Source: Salipiger abyssi
Lineage (GTDB): Bacteria > Pseudomonadota > Alphaproteobacteria > Rhodobacterales > Rhodobacteraceae
Direction: 5' to 3'
DNA: 64,000 nt
Assembly (NCBI RefSeq): GCF_001975705.1
Contig: NZ_CP015093.1
Span: 310,001 to 374,000 of the forward strand
Positions 37,644 to 46,401 of the stretch are shown in pieces. The notes beneath the pieces were generated by a model, which did not search any database, was not told the origin of the DNA, and saw only the letters and a program-made list of their open reading frames with translations. Each line of letters opens with the position of its first letter. Within the stretch, counting starts at the first letter, position 1. Position numbers and translations under genes: made by a program.

Positions 37644-38255
37644 TCACCGCCGATATTTCTCGATAAACGCGTCGATGCTCAGCCGCCGGATATCCGGCAG
37701 CGCCGCGCGCAGCGCCTCGTGCGACCAGTCCCACCAGGCGATCTCCTGCAAGGCCATGCCCTGCGCCTCGGTGAAGCGGCGCTTGATCGGCTGCGCCGCG
37801 ACACCGCCGACGATGGTGTAGGGTGCCACATCCTTCGACACCACCGCCCCCGCGCCCACCACGGCGCCGTCGCCAATGCGCACCCCCGGCAGCACCGTCA
37901 CGCCATGGCCGATCCACACGTCATGACCGATGCTCACCCAGTGATCCCGGCGCCACTGAAAGAACGCCTCGTCATCCTCGCCCAGCCCGAACTGCGCCGC
38001 GCGATAGGTGAAATGATGCTGCGCCGCGCGCCAGGTGGCGTGGTTGCCCGGGTTGATCCGCGCGCCCTCGGCAATCGAGCAGAACTTGCCGATGCTCGAC
38101 CAGACGACATTGCCGTGTTTGACGATATAGGAATAGTCGCCGAATTCCACTTCACGCATCGAGACATGCGCCTGCACCTCGGTCCACCTCCCCAGCGTGC
38201 AATCGACGACGCTGGAGGTCTCGTGGATCGTCGGCGCCTCTGACAGCATTTTCAT
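37644..38255 (-). CDS. Hexapeptide-repeat acyltransferase of phosphonate cluster (DapH-like)
   Basis: 203 residues. Left-handed beta-helix hexads such as [48 protein letters not shown], and [26 protein letters not shown] are the xenobiotic/chloramphenicol-type acyltransferase pattern. It overlaps phnE by four bases. This gene is the usual last member of phn clusters in alphaproteobacteria, termed the phosphonate-metabolism hexapeptide transferase; its acceptor is unknown. Confidence 0.88.
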   Translation of the reverse strand: MKMLSEAPTIHETSSVVDCTLGRWTEVQAHVSMREVEFGDYSYIVKHGNVVWSSIGKFCSIAEGARINPGNHATWRAAQHHFTYRAAQFGLGEDDEAFFQWRRDHWVSIGHDVWIGHGVTVLPGVRIGDGAVVGAGAVVSKDVAPYTIVGGVAAQPIKRRFTEAQGMALQEIAWWDWSHEALRAALPDIRRLSIDAFIEKYRR

Positions 38256-39109
38256 TTTGCGCTTCCCCAGTCGCCGATGATGCGCGCGCGGATCTTGGCC
38301 GAGAGAAAGTCGATCACATAGACCATGAGGATGATCAGGAAGATGATCGACCAGGCCTCGTCCCAGCGATAGGCGCTGATGCGGTCGGAGAGCAGGAAGC
38401 CGATGCCGCCGGCACCGACGATGCCCAGAATGGTGCCCGAGCGCACATTGGATTCGAAATTGTAGAGCAGGATCGAGAACAGCACCGGCAGCACCTGCGG
38501 CAAGGTGCCGAAACGGATCTGCTGGGCGCGCGAGCCGCCCGAGGCCTTCACCCCTTCGACCGGCTTTTCCGACGTGTTCTCAATCGCTTCCGAAAAGAGT
38601 TTGGCAAAGGTGCCGATCTCGCTGACGGCAATCGCAAGGATGCCCGGCAGCGGCCCCAGCCCGAAGGCGCGAATGAAGATCAGCGCCAGGATCAGCGTCT
38701 CGAAGGCGCGTATGATGTCATAGCCGCGCCGCACCGAGAGCCGCAGAAACGGCAGCCGGTTGATGTTCTTCGCCCCCAGAAAACTCAGCGGAAAGGCAAA
38801 GACCGCGCCCAGCAGCGTCCCGAGAAAGGCCATGGAGAGCGTCTCGCCCAGCCCTTTCAGGATCTCGGAAAACGCCTCCCAGCTTTTCCAGACATAGGGC
38901 GGGAACATGAAGCCCGCGACATCGCCAAAGCGCTGCATGCCGGTCCAGATCCGCGCCGGCGTGATGTCGAAGGCCCAGATGCAATAGACAATGAGCCCCA
39001 GAAATCCCGCCCAGAGCGCCGCCCGGCGCAGGCGCACGGATAGCGGCGCGCGGAAGGCCAGCGGCATCGTGGCCTTGGCCCGCGCGATATCGAGATCGGT
39101 GACGCTCAT
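38252..39109 (-). CDS. phnE: Phosphonate ABC transporter permease PhnE (second)
   Basis: 285 residues. Six membrane helices with EAA loop [20 protein letters not shown] (residue ~190) and [21 protein letters not shown] near the end, both PhnE-specific. The start at 39109 is fixed by an ATGA overlap with the upstream phnE. It is followed by the acyltransferase at four-base overlap. Confidence 0.95.
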   Translation of the reverse strand: MSVTDLDIARAKATMPLAFRAPLSVRLRRAALWAGFLGLIVYCIWAFDITPARIWTGMQRFGDVAGFMFPPYVWKSWEAFSEILKGLGETLSMAFLGTLLGAVFAFPLSFLGAKNINRLPFLRLSVRRGYDIIRAFETLILALIFIRAFGLGPLPGILAIAVSEIGTFAKLFSEAIENTSEKPVEGVKASGGSRAQQIRFGTLPQVLPVLFSILLYNFESNVRSGTILGIVGAGGIGFLLSDRISAYRWDEAWSIIFLIILMVYVIDFLSAKIRARIIGDWGSAK

Positions 39110-40050
39110 GACCGTCCCTCCAGCCCGATGATCCGGTGGCGCAGCTTTTCCGAGCCGAAGTCGATTACGACCACGGTTACGAAGATGATGACGAAAAGCG
39201 CCGACAGATCGGTATATTCCTGAAAACTCATGGCGGTGCGGAACTCCTGCCCCAGCCCGCCGGCGCCGACATAGCCGATGATCGAGGAGGAGCGGACATT
39301 GATCTCGAACCGCAGCAGCGTGTAGCTGATGATATTGGGCAGCACCTGCGGCACCGCGCCATAGCGGATCTGATCGAACCAGCTGCCGCCCGCCGCCTTG
39401 ACGCCTTCGAGCGGCGCCATGTCGATGTTCTCGTTCACTTCCGAATAAAGCTTGCCGAGCGCGCCGGTGGCGTGCAGCCCCACGGCCATGACACCGGCCA
39501 TCGGCCCGACCGAAAAGCAGAAGACAAAGATCAGCGCCCAGACCAGCTCGGGCACGGTGCGGGCGATCTCGAGATAGCGCCGGCAGATCCACAGCACCCA
39601 GCGGTTGGGCGCAAGGTTGCGCGAGGCGGGAAAGCTCAACAGAAACCCGCCGATCACCCCCAGCGTGGTGGCCATGAAGGCGATGAGAATGGTTTCCACC
39701 AGCAGCCGCAGCCAGATCCGCCAGCGCCAGAACCATTCCGCCAGATCGGCGCCGAGGCTCTCCCAGCGCAGCACTGGCAGGGTTTTCTCGATATATTCGC
39801 CCAGTCGCGGGATGCCCGCCGGGACGATCCAGCGCCAGTCGCGCGAGCCGTCCGGCAGCGTCACCTGCGTGACCTTGAAGAAATCGCCCAGCCAGGCTGT
39901 GGCAATAAACAGCGCCACGAACACCGCCGTGCCAAGCGCCCAGTTGATCCGCGCCGCCTTGCGTTTGGCGGTGAAATCGCGCTCGAACGCCGAAATCGCG
40001 CTCGGTCCGCTGACCGGCGGATAGGCGGTCAGCTCCGCTACATCGCTCAT
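39106..40050 (-). CDS. phnE: Phosphonate ABC transporter permease PhnE (first)
   Basis: 314 residues. Begins with a cytoplasmic tail, one helix (NWALGTAVFVALFIATAWLG), then a core with EAA loop EGVKAAGGSWFDQIRYGAVP and INVRSSSIIGYVGAGGLGQEF. Membrane component with its partner phnE of the phosphonate importer. A 63-base gap separates it from phnD upstream. Confidence 0.95.
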   Translation of the reverse strand: MSDVAELTAYPPVSGPSAISAFERDFTAKRKAARINWALGTAVFVALFIATAWLGDFFKVTQVTLPDGSRDWRWIVPAGIPRLGEYIEKTLPVLRWESLGADLAEWFWRWRIWLRLLVETILIAFMATTLGVIGGFLLSFPASRNLAPNRWVLWICRRYLEIARTVPELVWALIFVFCFSVGPMAGVMAVGLHATGALGKLYSEVNENIDMAPLEGVKAAGGSWFDQIRYGAVPQVLPNIISYTLLRFEINVRSSSIIGYVGAGGLGQEFRTAMSFQEYTDLSALFVIIFVTVVVIDFGSEKLRHRIIGLEGRS

Positions 40051-40113
40051 GCCTGCCCCCTCACAAAAGAACCGGGGCGCATGATGCGCCCCGGTCTGCC
40101 TGTCTGCCCTGGC

Positions 40114-41031
40114 TTACGAGCCGCGGCGCTGTTCCTTGATCCACTGACGCATGTCGACGATCCACTGATAGCGGTCGTGATCGACGCGGATGTAATCGCT
40201 GTCGGGGTTGGCATCCTCGGGGTCGAAGGAGGTCACCAGCTTGAAGCCTTCGGGATCGTTCTCGGCAAAGTTCTCCAGCGCGACGGTGATGTCTTCGACC
40301 ATCTCGTCGGGCAGGTTGTTGCGCACGGCCCAGGGGCCAACGGTGATCTCGGGGCTTTCCCAGATGGTGCAGATCACACCATCCTCGATCATGCCCTTGG
40401 AGACCATGCGCTGCGGGATGCCGTCGACCTCGTTGTTCTGATAGGTCGATGCGGTGTCGAAGGTGCCGTTGACGACACCCTGCACACCGGCCTCATGCGA
40501 ACCGGAAAACGGCGTGGCGGCGAAATAGCTGGCCGGGTCGATGCCCAGCTTTTCCTTCATGTTGAAGAAGGGCACCGCATAGCCCGAGGTGCTGTCGGGA
40601 TCGGCAAAGGCATGGACCTTGCCCTTGGCGTCGTCGAGCGACTTGATGCCGCTGTCGCAGCGGGTCACGACGATGGAGTTGTAGCCGGTGTTGCCGTCTT
40701 TCTTGGTGGTGGTGAGGATCGGGCGCACGCCGCCCTCGGTCGCGGTATAGGCGGCCGCGTAGGAGGAGGAGCCGAAGCGCGCGATCTCGATCTGGTCGGC
40801 GGCCATGGCCTGCACCACGCCATCGTAGTTACCGGCGGTGAAGATCTCGACCTTCACGCCAAGTTGGCTTTCGAGATACGTGCGCAGCGGCTCGTTGCGC
40901 ATCAGGCGGTCTTTCTCGTTCTCGCCCGAGAGGATGCCGAACTTGATGACCTGATAGTCATCCTTCCAGCCCTCGGCCATGGCGGGGGCGGCGATGAGCG
41001 CCACAAGGGCGGCAGTGGTGAAGAGTTTCAT
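40114..41031 (-). CDS. phnD: Phosphonate ABC transporter substrate-binding protein PhnD
   Basis: 305 residues with signal peptide MKLFTTAALVALIAAPAMAEG. PhnD landmarks: KFGILSGENEKDRLMRNEPLRTYLESQLG, ADQIEIARFGSSSYAAAYTATEGG, SSTSGYAVPFF-like DPDSTSGYAVPFFN and GSHEAGVQGVVNGTFDTA. The aromatic and Ser/Thr pocket for phosphonate is retained. The start at 41031 follows AGGGAGACACCC. Delivers alkylphosphonates to PhnE. Confidence 0.95.
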   Translation of the reverse strand: MKLFTTAALVALIAAPAMAEGWKDDYQVIKFGILSGENEKDRLMRNEPLRTYLESQLGVKVEIFTAGNYDGVVQAMAADQIEIARFGSSSYAAAYTATEGGVRPILTTTKKDGNTGYNSIVVTRCDSGIKSLDDAKGKVHAFADPDSTSGYAVPFFNMKEKLGIDPASYFAATPFSGSHEAGVQGVVNGTFDTASTYQNNEVDGIPQRMVSKGMIEDGVICTIWESPEITVGPWAVRNNLPDEMVEDITVALENFAENDPEGFKLVTSFDPEDANPDSDYIRVDHDRYQWIVDMRQWIKEQRRGS

Positions 41032-41078
41032 AACGGGTGTCTCCCTGAGATATGTCAGAAGCTGTGAGGGGGCCACAA

Positions 41079-41894
41079 TCACGCCGGCGTCAGGGCCGGG
41101 TTGCGCGTGACCGTGGTCGAGGTGACGGCCTCGTTGAACTCGGCGAGTCCCTCCGAGCCGTAGATGTCGCGCACCACATCGTCGGTGAGCTGGTGCGCGG
41201 TGCCGTCGAACATCACACGGCCCTCGCGCATCGCGATGATGCGGTCGCAATAGGCGCGCGCGGTGTCGAGCGTGTGCAGGTTCACAAGAACGGTCAGCCC
41301 GTCCTCATGGTTGATATTGCGCAGCGCCTCCATCACGCGGGTGGCGTTGCCCGGATCGAGCGAGGCGATTGGCTCGTCCGCCAGCATGATGCGCGGGCGC
41401 TGCACCAATGCGCGGGCGATGGCCACGCGCTGCTGCTGCCCGCCCGAGAGCGTGCCGGCGCGTTGCAATGCCTTGGGCGCCATATCCAGCCGGTCGAGCG
41501 CCTGGATCGCCAGCGTGCGCTCTTCGTCGGTGAAGTTCATCGCCATCGAGGCGAGGAACCCGCGCTCCGCCAGCCGCCCGACCAGCACGTTGGTCAGCAC
41601 ATCCAGCCGGTCGACCAGGTTGAACTGCTGAAAGATCATCGCGCAGTCGCGGCGCCATTGCCGCAGCGCCTTGCCACGGAGCGCCGTCACGTCGGTGTCA
41701 CCGTGATGGATCTGGCCCTCGCTGCGGTCGATCAGCCGGTTGATCAGCCGCAACAAGGTGGATTTGCCCGCGCCGGAGCGTCCGATGACGCCTACGAACT
41801 GGCCCTGCGGGATATCGAGCGTCACGCGGTCGACGGCGGTGTTGCCGCCGAAACGGCGCGTGAGCGAGGTGAGGCGAAGCGATGCGTGTTCCAT
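41079..41894 (-). CDS. phnC: Phosphonate ABC transporter ATPase PhnC
   Basis: 271 residues. Walker [17 protein letters not shown]-loop [17 protein letters not shown], signature [16 protein letters not shown], Walker [15 protein letters not shown]-loop NLHTLDTA (an Asn-Leu-His form, as in PhnC). First gene of the phnC-D-E-E-acyltransferase operon. Start ATG at 41894; the longer frame to 41984 is not supported by conservation. Confidence 0.95.
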   Translation of the reverse strand: MEHASLRLTSLTRRFGGNTAVDRVTLDIPQGQFVGVIGRSGAGKSTLLRLINRLIDRSEGQIHHGDTDVTALRGKALRQWRRDCAMIFQQFNLVDRLDVLTNVLVGRLAERGFLASMAMNFTDEERTLAIQALDRLDMAPKALQRAGTLSGGQQQRVAIARALVQRPRIMLADEPIASLDPGNATRVMEALRNINHEDGLTVLVNLHTLDTARAYCDRIIAMREGRVMFDGTAHQLTDDVVRDIYGSEGLAEFNEAVTSTTVTRNPALTPA

Positions 41895-42203
41895 GAGGCC
41901 GGAGCATCGCCGTGCGAGATGACGGCTTGAACACATCCGGATGAATTTTGTATCGCCGCTTCTTGTCGCTTTCGTGAAGGCCATCGCCCCGGGTGACGGA
42001 AAATCAAGCGCTTGCCGGTTTCACGCTGTTTCCATGCCTGGAAACCGTCCCACACGGGCTTTGCCACGTCACGTTTGCATCATAGAAGCGCAGCAAAACC
42101 GTCACAAAACCGAAATGCGCCGGTCACCTGCCAGCGCCAGAAATTCATTCGGATCAATCCGCGTCGGGGTGCTGCTCCGGACGCACTCAGGGAGCCCCCG
42201 ACG
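41895..42203. promoter_or_regulatory. Divergent phn control region with possible Pho box
   Basis: The 309-base gap between phnC (minus) and phnM (plus) has AT-richer tracts. CCGTCACAAAACCGAAAT at about 42099-42116 resembles the two 11-base direct repeats of alphaproteobacterial Pho boxes (CTGTCA-like), which would place both promoters under phosphate starvation control. Motif match judged by eye; not decisive. No other coding found. Confidence 0.35.
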
Positions 42204-43418
42204 ATGGCCATGATTTTCGAAGGCGCCGAGGTTGTCCTGCCCGATAGCACCGCGCGCGTGTCGCTGCGTGTCGAGAACGGGCATATCACCGGGCTCGACA
42301 GTACTCCGGACGGCGCAAACCGCATCGACGCGCGCGGGCTGACACTGGCCCCCGCGCTGGTGGATGTGCATGGCGACGCTTTCGAGCGCCAGCTCATGCC
42401 GCGTCCGGGCGTGTTCTTTCCGCTCGACATGGCGCTGATGGAGACCGACCGGCAGCTTGCCGCCAACGGCATCGCCACCGCCTATCACGCGCTGACGCTC
42501 TCGTGGGAGCCCGGGCTGCGCTCGGTGGATCAGGCAACGCGCATCCTTGATCGGCTGGCGGCGCTGGAACCACGGCTGGCGGCGGAGAACCGGCTGCAAC
42601 TGCGCTGGGAGACCTTCTGTTTCGAGGCGCGGTCGCTGATCGCGCGGGCCCTTTCGGGCGCGCTGACCCCCTCGGTGGCGTTCAACGATCACACCTCCAT
42701 GGCGATGCTCGACCCGGCGATTCCCTTGCAGGAGCGGCCCTTCGACCTCGTGGCCGATTACCCGTCCATCGACCTCACGCTGATGGCCACCGCCGGAAAG
42801 TTCGAGAAACGCGCCGCGCGCGCCGGCATCGACGCCGCCGCCTATCTGCGGCTGCTGGGCGAGGTCTGGGAGCGGCGCCCGCAGGTGGCGGGCGCCATCG
42901 CCGAGGTCGGCGGCCAGGCGCGCGCGGTGGCGGCGCCGATGCTCAGCCATGACGACACCCAGATCGAGACCCGCGATTTCTATCGCGGCCATGGCGCGCG
43001 GATCAGCGAATTTCCAATGAACGAGACCGTTGCGCGGGCGGCGCGCGAGGCCGGCGACTGGATCGTCTTCGGCGCGCCCAACGCGGCGCGCGGCGGCAGC
43101 CATCTCGGCTCGCCCGGCGCCGCCGACATGGCCGCGCGCGGGCTCTGCGATATCCTCGCCTCCGATTACTACTACCCCGCGATGCTCGCCGCCGTGGCGC
43201 GGATGCGCGCCGAGGGCCTGGCACCGCTGCACGCGCTGTGGAAGCTGGTCAGTGCTAACCCGGCAAAGGCCTCCGGGCTGCACGACCGGGGCGAGATCGC
43301 GCCGGGCAAGCGCGCCGATCTGGTGCTGCTCGACTGGCCCGAGGGCAGCGCGCCGGCGCCGGTTCTGACGCTCCGGGCCGGGCGCGTGGCGCATGCGGCG
43401 CGGGGCTTCGGGCTGTGA
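42204..43418 (+). CDS. phnM: PhnM, alpha-D-ribose 1-methylphosphonate 5-triphosphate diphosphatase
   Basis: 404 residues. An amidohydrolase-fold enzyme that releases pyrophosphate in the C-P lyase pathway. PhnM marks: LAPALVDVHGDAFERQLMPRPG with the metal-binding VHGD, ALMETDRQLAANGIATAYHAL, AFNDHTSMAML, and AEVGGQARAVAAPMLSHDD. ASDYYYPAML is the last active-site block. Start at 42204 after GGGAG (9-base spacing); 42210 is an alternative. Other C-P lyase genes phnGHIJKL are not in the window. It overlaps the next gene by four bases (GTGA). Confidence 0.95.
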   Translation: MAMIFEGAEVVLPDSTARVSLRVENGHITGLDSTPDGANRIDARGLTLAPALVDVHGDAFERQLMPRPGVFFPLDMALMETDRQLAANGIATAYHALTLSWEPGLRSVDQATRILDRLAALEPRLAAENRLQLRWETFCFEARSLIARALSGALTPSVAFNDHTSMAMLDPAIPLQERPFDLVADYPSIDLTLMATAGKFEKRAARAGIDAAAYLRLLGEVWERRPQVAGAIAEVGGQARAVAAPMLSHDDTQIETRDFYRGHGARISEFPMNETVARAAREAGDWIVFGAPNAARGGSHLGSPGAADMAARGLCDILASDYYYPAMLAAVARMRAEGLAPLHALWKLVSANPAKASGLHDRGEIAPGKRADLVLLDWPEGSAPAPVLTLRAGRVAHAARGFGL

Positions 43419-44194
43419 TCTGCGAGGCCGCCGAACGCTTCGAGGGTCTGGCAGAGACCTATGCGCTGCACAGGCCCGGCTATCCGGTGGCGGCGTTTTC
43501 CGATCTGGCGACACAGGTGGACAGCCCGGCCCGCATCGCGGTCGATGTCGGCGCGGGCCCCGGCAATTCCACCCGCGCGCTGCGCGCGGCGCTGCCGCAG
43601 GACTGGCTGGTGATGGCGGTGGAGCCCGGGCGCGACATGCGCCGGGTGCTGGCGCGCAGCTTTCGCGACGAACCAAGGGTGCAGGTCGATGAGGGCGCCG
43701 CCGAGGCGCTGCCCCTGCCCAATGGCTCCGCCGGGCTGCTCACCGCCTGCGCCGCCTTTCACTGGTTCGACCGCGCGGCATTTTTCACCGAGGCCGCGCG
43801 GGTGCTCGCCCCGGGCGGTGTGCTGGCGCTGCTGCGCAATCGCCGGGTGCCCTGCCCGCTGGTCGCGGCTTTTGACGCCTATGTCGCCGAGCAATCGGTC
43901 GAGGTGTCGGATTTCCAGGCGCGCGAACGCTCCAAGGAGCCCACGGTGCGCGATCTGGGCGCGCTCGAGGCGTTCCGCTCGGGCAAGTCGCGCACCTATT
44001 CATGGCAGCAGGAGATGGAGGCTCACGGGCTGATAGATCTCTACCTGACCCGTGCCACGGTCTGGGCGCTGGTGCGCCGCATGGGGCTGGGCCGGGTGCT
44101 GGAGGATCTGCGCGCGCTCTGCGAGATCCATGGCGGCGCGGGGCGCTTTACGCTGGAGTGGGAAACCACGGTGAAATGGACCCGGCGGCGCTGA
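43415..44194 (+). CDS. Class I SAM-dependent methyltransferase of phn cluster
   Basis: 259 residues from a GTG that overlaps the phnM stop (GTGA). Motif I is AVDVGAGPGNSTRAL (residue ~42), then GLLTACAAFHWFDRAAFF and RVLAPGGVLALL (motifs II-III); a normal Ubie/Methyltransf_11-like domain. A helical C-terminal extension (ALCEIHGGAGRFTLEWETT) follows. Translational coupling with phnM suggests a role in phosphonate metabolism, but no such activity is known to me. Confidence 0.8.
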   Translation: MICEAAERFEGLAETYALHRPGYPVAAFSDLATQVDSPARIAVDVGAGPGNSTRALRAALPQDWLVMAVEPGRDMRRVLARSFRDEPRVQVDEGAAEALPLPNGSAGLLTACAAFHWFDRAAFFTEAARVLAPGGVLALLRNRRVPCPLVAAFDAYVAEQSVEVSDFQARERSKEPTVRDLGALEAFRSGKSRTYSWQQEMEAHGLIDLYLTRATVWALVRRMGLGRVLEDLRALCEIHGGAGRFTLEWETTVKWTRRR

Positions 44195-44227
44195 GGCGGA
44201 GGCCGTAGCGGCCCCCGCCATGAGAGG

Positions 44228-45298
44228 TCAGACGATACCGCCCTTGATCAGACGGTCGGCGAGCTGGGCATAGGCCTGCGCCATCACGCCATCGCCAAGC
44301 GCCACCGGTGTGCCGGCATCGCCGCCGAGCCGGGTTTCCAGGTCGATGGGCAGATTGGCCAGCACCGGCAGGCCAAGCCGCTCCGCCTCTGCCGCCACGC
44401 CGCCCTCGCCGAAGAGATGCGCCTCGTGGCCGCAATTGGGACATTTATATAGAGACATGTTCTCGATCAGCCCGAGCACCGGCACTTTCAGCGTCTCGAA
44501 AGCGTCAAGCGCCTTCTTGGCGTCGAGCATCGCCACGTCCTGCGGCGTCGAGACCACGATGGCGCCGGCAAGATCGCTCTTTTGCCCCAGCGTGAGCTGC
44601 ACATCGCCGGTTCCCGGCGGCAGATCGACGATCAGCACGTCGAGCTCGCCCCACTCCACCTGCATCATCATCTGCTGAAGCGCGCCCATCAGCATCGGCC
44701 CGCGCCAGACCACCGCCTTGTCCTCGGGCAGCATGAGCCCGATCGACATCAGGGTCACCCCATGCGCGTGCAGCGGAATGATGGTCTTGCCGTCCGGGCT
44801 CGCCGGGCGCTTCGACACGCCGAACATGCGCGGCTGCGAGGGACCGTGGATATCTGCATCGAGCAGACCGACCTTCTTGCCCGCCCTGGCCAGCGCCACG
44901 GCGAGATTCGACGACACCGTGGATTTGCCCACCCCGCCCTTGCCGGAGCCGATGGCGATCACCGCCTTGACGCCCGGCGGGTTCATCCGGCCCTCCTGCG
45001 GCTGCGGATGGCCGCCGACCTTCAGCGAGGGCGGCTTGGGCGCGGCCGCCGGCGTATGCGCGGTGAGCGCCACGCGAACGGATTGCACACCGGGAATCGC
45101 CGCGACGAGCTTTTCCGCCGCCAAGCGCAACGGCTCCATCTGGCCGGCGATCTGGGGACTCGGCGCCTCGATGACAAAGCGGACATCGCCGCCCTCGACG
45201 CTCAAAGCTCGAATCATGTCTCTGGAAATCAGGTTTCCCCCGTCGGGCAGCGGCAGCCGTTCCAGCTCGGCCTTCACCGCCTCGATTGTCCGGCTCAT
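44228..45298 (-). CDS. mrp: Mrp/ApbC P-loop ATPase, Fe-S cluster carrier
   Basis: 356 residues. N-terminal MIP18-like domain (residues ~1-90, [17 protein letters not shown]), then a ParA/MinD-like domain with deviant Walker [20 protein letters not shown] (about residue 120). The cluster-binding CXXC is [17 protein letters not shown] near residue 280. It transfers 4Fe-4S clusters to apo-proteins. Start at 45298 follows AAAGGACGAGAC. It is divergent from ccaF1. Confidence 0.95.
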   Translation of the reverse strand: MSRTIEAVKAELERLPLPDGGNLISRDMIRALSVEGGDVRFVIEAPSPQIAGQMEPLRLAAEKLVAAIPGVQSVRVALTAHTPAAAPKPPSLKVGGHPQPQEGRMNPPGVKAVIAIGSGKGGVGKSTVSSNLAVALARAGKKVGLLDADIHGPSQPRMFGVSKRPASPDGKTIIPLHAHGVTLMSIGLMLPEDKAVVWRGPMLMGALQQMMMQVEWGELDVLIVDLPPGTGDVQLTLGQKSDLAGAIVVSTPQDVAMLDAKKALDAFETLKVPVLGLIENMSLYKCPNCGHEAHLFGEGGVAAEAERLGLPVLANLPIDLETRLGGDAGTPVALGDGVMAQAYAQLADRLIKGGIV

Positions 45299-45534
45299 GT
45301 CTCGTCCTTTCCCTATACGCAAACCGACGTAAGGTCACATTGCGGTGGATGCAATCCTCGCCCAGATTGCGCCTAATTATTACGCTTAACGCCTTGCTTT
45401 CGCTCAGCTCCCCGCCAAAAACCCTATGCGTTTTCCGCATAGCGGCATTGTGGCTTAGCGGGATTGTGCACTTGCAGCATTTGCCCCAGATTGATCCCAA
45501 CAACGCAATAGACCGACGCAGGCAAGTTAAGCAA

Positions 45535-45753
45535 ATGGCATACGCAACCGAACAGACCTCCCGCAGCCAAAGCGCTGTGACCGGACGCTTCGCCAATCTC
45601 GCCGCAGGTCTTCGCGAACATCTGGCACGGCGCCGTCTCTACAAGGAGACGTTCCGCGAACTCGCGGCGCTGAGCAACCGGGAACTTGGCGATCTGGGGC
45701 TGAACCGCTCGATGATCCGCCGGATCTCCTGGCAGGCCGCCTACGGGGCCTGA
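45535..45753 (+). CDS. ccaF1: CcaF1-like DUF1127 small RNA-binding protein
   Basis: 72 residues, highly basic C-terminal half. It carries the DUF1127 pattern YKETFRELAALSNRELGDLG and LNRSMIRRISWQAAYG. In Rhodobacter sphaeroides the homologue CcaF1 (RSP_6037) is encoded just before four CcsR small RNAs, is induced by stress sigma factors RpoHI/RpoHII, binds RNA and affects maturation of those RNAs. Here the same order is present, with five RNA units starting 17 bases after the stop, so cotranscription is likely. No clear ribosome site is visible (AGTTAAGCAA before ATG). Confidence 0.88.
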   Translation: MAYATEQTSRSQSAVTGRFANLAAGLREHLARRRLYKETFRELAALSNRELGDLGLNRSMIRRISWQAAYGA

Positions 45754-45770
45754 GACATAGGAATTGGTTT

Positions 45771-45847
45771 CGAAGGGCTCTCTCCTCCTCCCTGAGCCCT
45801 TCGGATATCGGCGGCGGCCTCACTCCTCCTCCCGAGGCCGCCGCCGC
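45771..45847 (+). ncRNA. CcsR-like small RNA, unit 1
   Basis: Two adjacent hairpins. First: stem CGAAGGGCTC / GAGCCCTTCG (45771-45803) with loop TCTCCTCCTCCCT. Second: perfect 12-pair stem GGCGGCGGCCTC / GAGGCCGCCGCC (45810-45845) with loop ACTCCTCCTCCC. The loop contains CCTCCTCCC, the named motif of CcsR RNAs. Ends inferred from structure. Confidence 0.85.
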
Positions 45848-45881
45848 AAAGATCAAGGGGCAGAAATGCCCTAGACGACAT

Positions 45882-45953
45882 CGAAGGCCCTCTCCTCCTC
45901 CCTGGGTCTTTCGTGTCAGCGACGGTGCCTCTCCTCCTCCCTGGCATCGTCGC
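45882..45953 (+). ncRNA. CcsR-like small RNA, unit 2
   Basis: First hairpin 45882-45913 (CGAAGGCCC / GGGTCTTTCG), second 45919-45953 (GCGACGGTGCC / GGCATCGTCGC, ten pairs and one G-U); both loops TCTCCTCCTCCCT. Preceded by a mini-hairpin GGGCA-GAAA-TGCCC (45858-45871). Confidence 0.88.
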
Positions 45954-45985
45954 ACCCTACATCCGGGCTGAACGCCCGACAGTTT

Positions 45986-46057
45986 CGGAGCCCCCTCTCC
46001 TCCTCCCTGGGGCCTTCGATACGCGGCGGGGTCTCTCCTCCTCCCTGACCCCGCCGC
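45986..46057 (+). ncRNA. CcsR-like small RNA, unit 3
   Basis: First hairpin 45986-46018 (GGAGCCCC / GGGGCCTTC), second perfect 11-pair stem GCGGCGGGGTC / GACCCCGCCGC (46023-46057); both loops TCTCCTCCTCCCT. Preceded by CGGGC-TGAAC-GCCCG (45964-45978). Confidence 0.9.
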
Positions 46058-46089
46058 ACCGAACATAGGGGCCCGATGCCCCACCGGAA

Positions 46090-46161
46090 CGAAGACCCTC
46101 TCCTCCTCCCTGGGTCTTTCGTGACCGCGACGGGGCCTCTCCTCCTCCCTGGCCCCGTCGC
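46090..46161 (+). ncRNA. CcsR-like small RNA, unit 4
   Basis: First hairpin 46090-46121 (CGAAGACCC / GGGTCTTTCG), second perfect 11-pair stem GCGACGGGGCC / GGCCCCGTCGC (46127-46161); loops TCTCCTCCTCCCT. Preceded by GGGGC-CCGAT-GCCCC (46068-46082). Confidence 0.9.
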
Positions 46162-46194
46162 ACACCACAACAAGAGCCGCGAGGCTCACCAGTT

Positions 46195-46276
46195 TCTGGA
46201 CCCCCTCTCCTCCTCCCTGGGGTGTCCGGAAAATCGACGGCGGTGCCCTCTCCTCCTCCCTGGGCACCGCCGTTTC
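46195..46276 (+). ncRNA. CcsR-like small RNA, unit 5
   Basis: First hairpin 46195-46230 (TCTGGACCCCC / GGGGTGTCCGGA), second 46237-46273 (ACGGCGGTGCCC / GGGCACCGCCGT); loops TCTCCTCCTCCCT. Preceded by mini-hairpin GAGCC-GCGA-GGCTC (46174-46187). It is the last unit and runs into the array terminator. Confidence 0.88.
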
Positions 46277-46284
46277 CTTTTCTC
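46237..46284 (+). terminator. Intrinsic terminator of the ccaF1-ccsR array
   Basis: The perfect 12-pair stem of the last hairpin is followed directly by TTTCCTTTTCTCC. No T tract follows the earlier hairpins, so this is the single end of the array transcript. The 117 bases beyond it, to valS, hold no other gene. Confidence 0.8.
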
Positions 46285-46401
46285 CCCCCCTGCTCATGAC
46301 CGCTCATCCGCCGGAGGACGGCCCGGATTCGCGGCCTTCCCCTTCCCCACGGCTTTCGATAGACGAGACGGGACGACAGATGCAGGCACGGGAAGACACC
46401 C

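Noticed and set aside
45771..46276. CRISPR-like array of regularly spaced repeats
   Set aside because: Repeats are hairpin loops within varying stems, the period is over 100 bases, and no cas genes are near.
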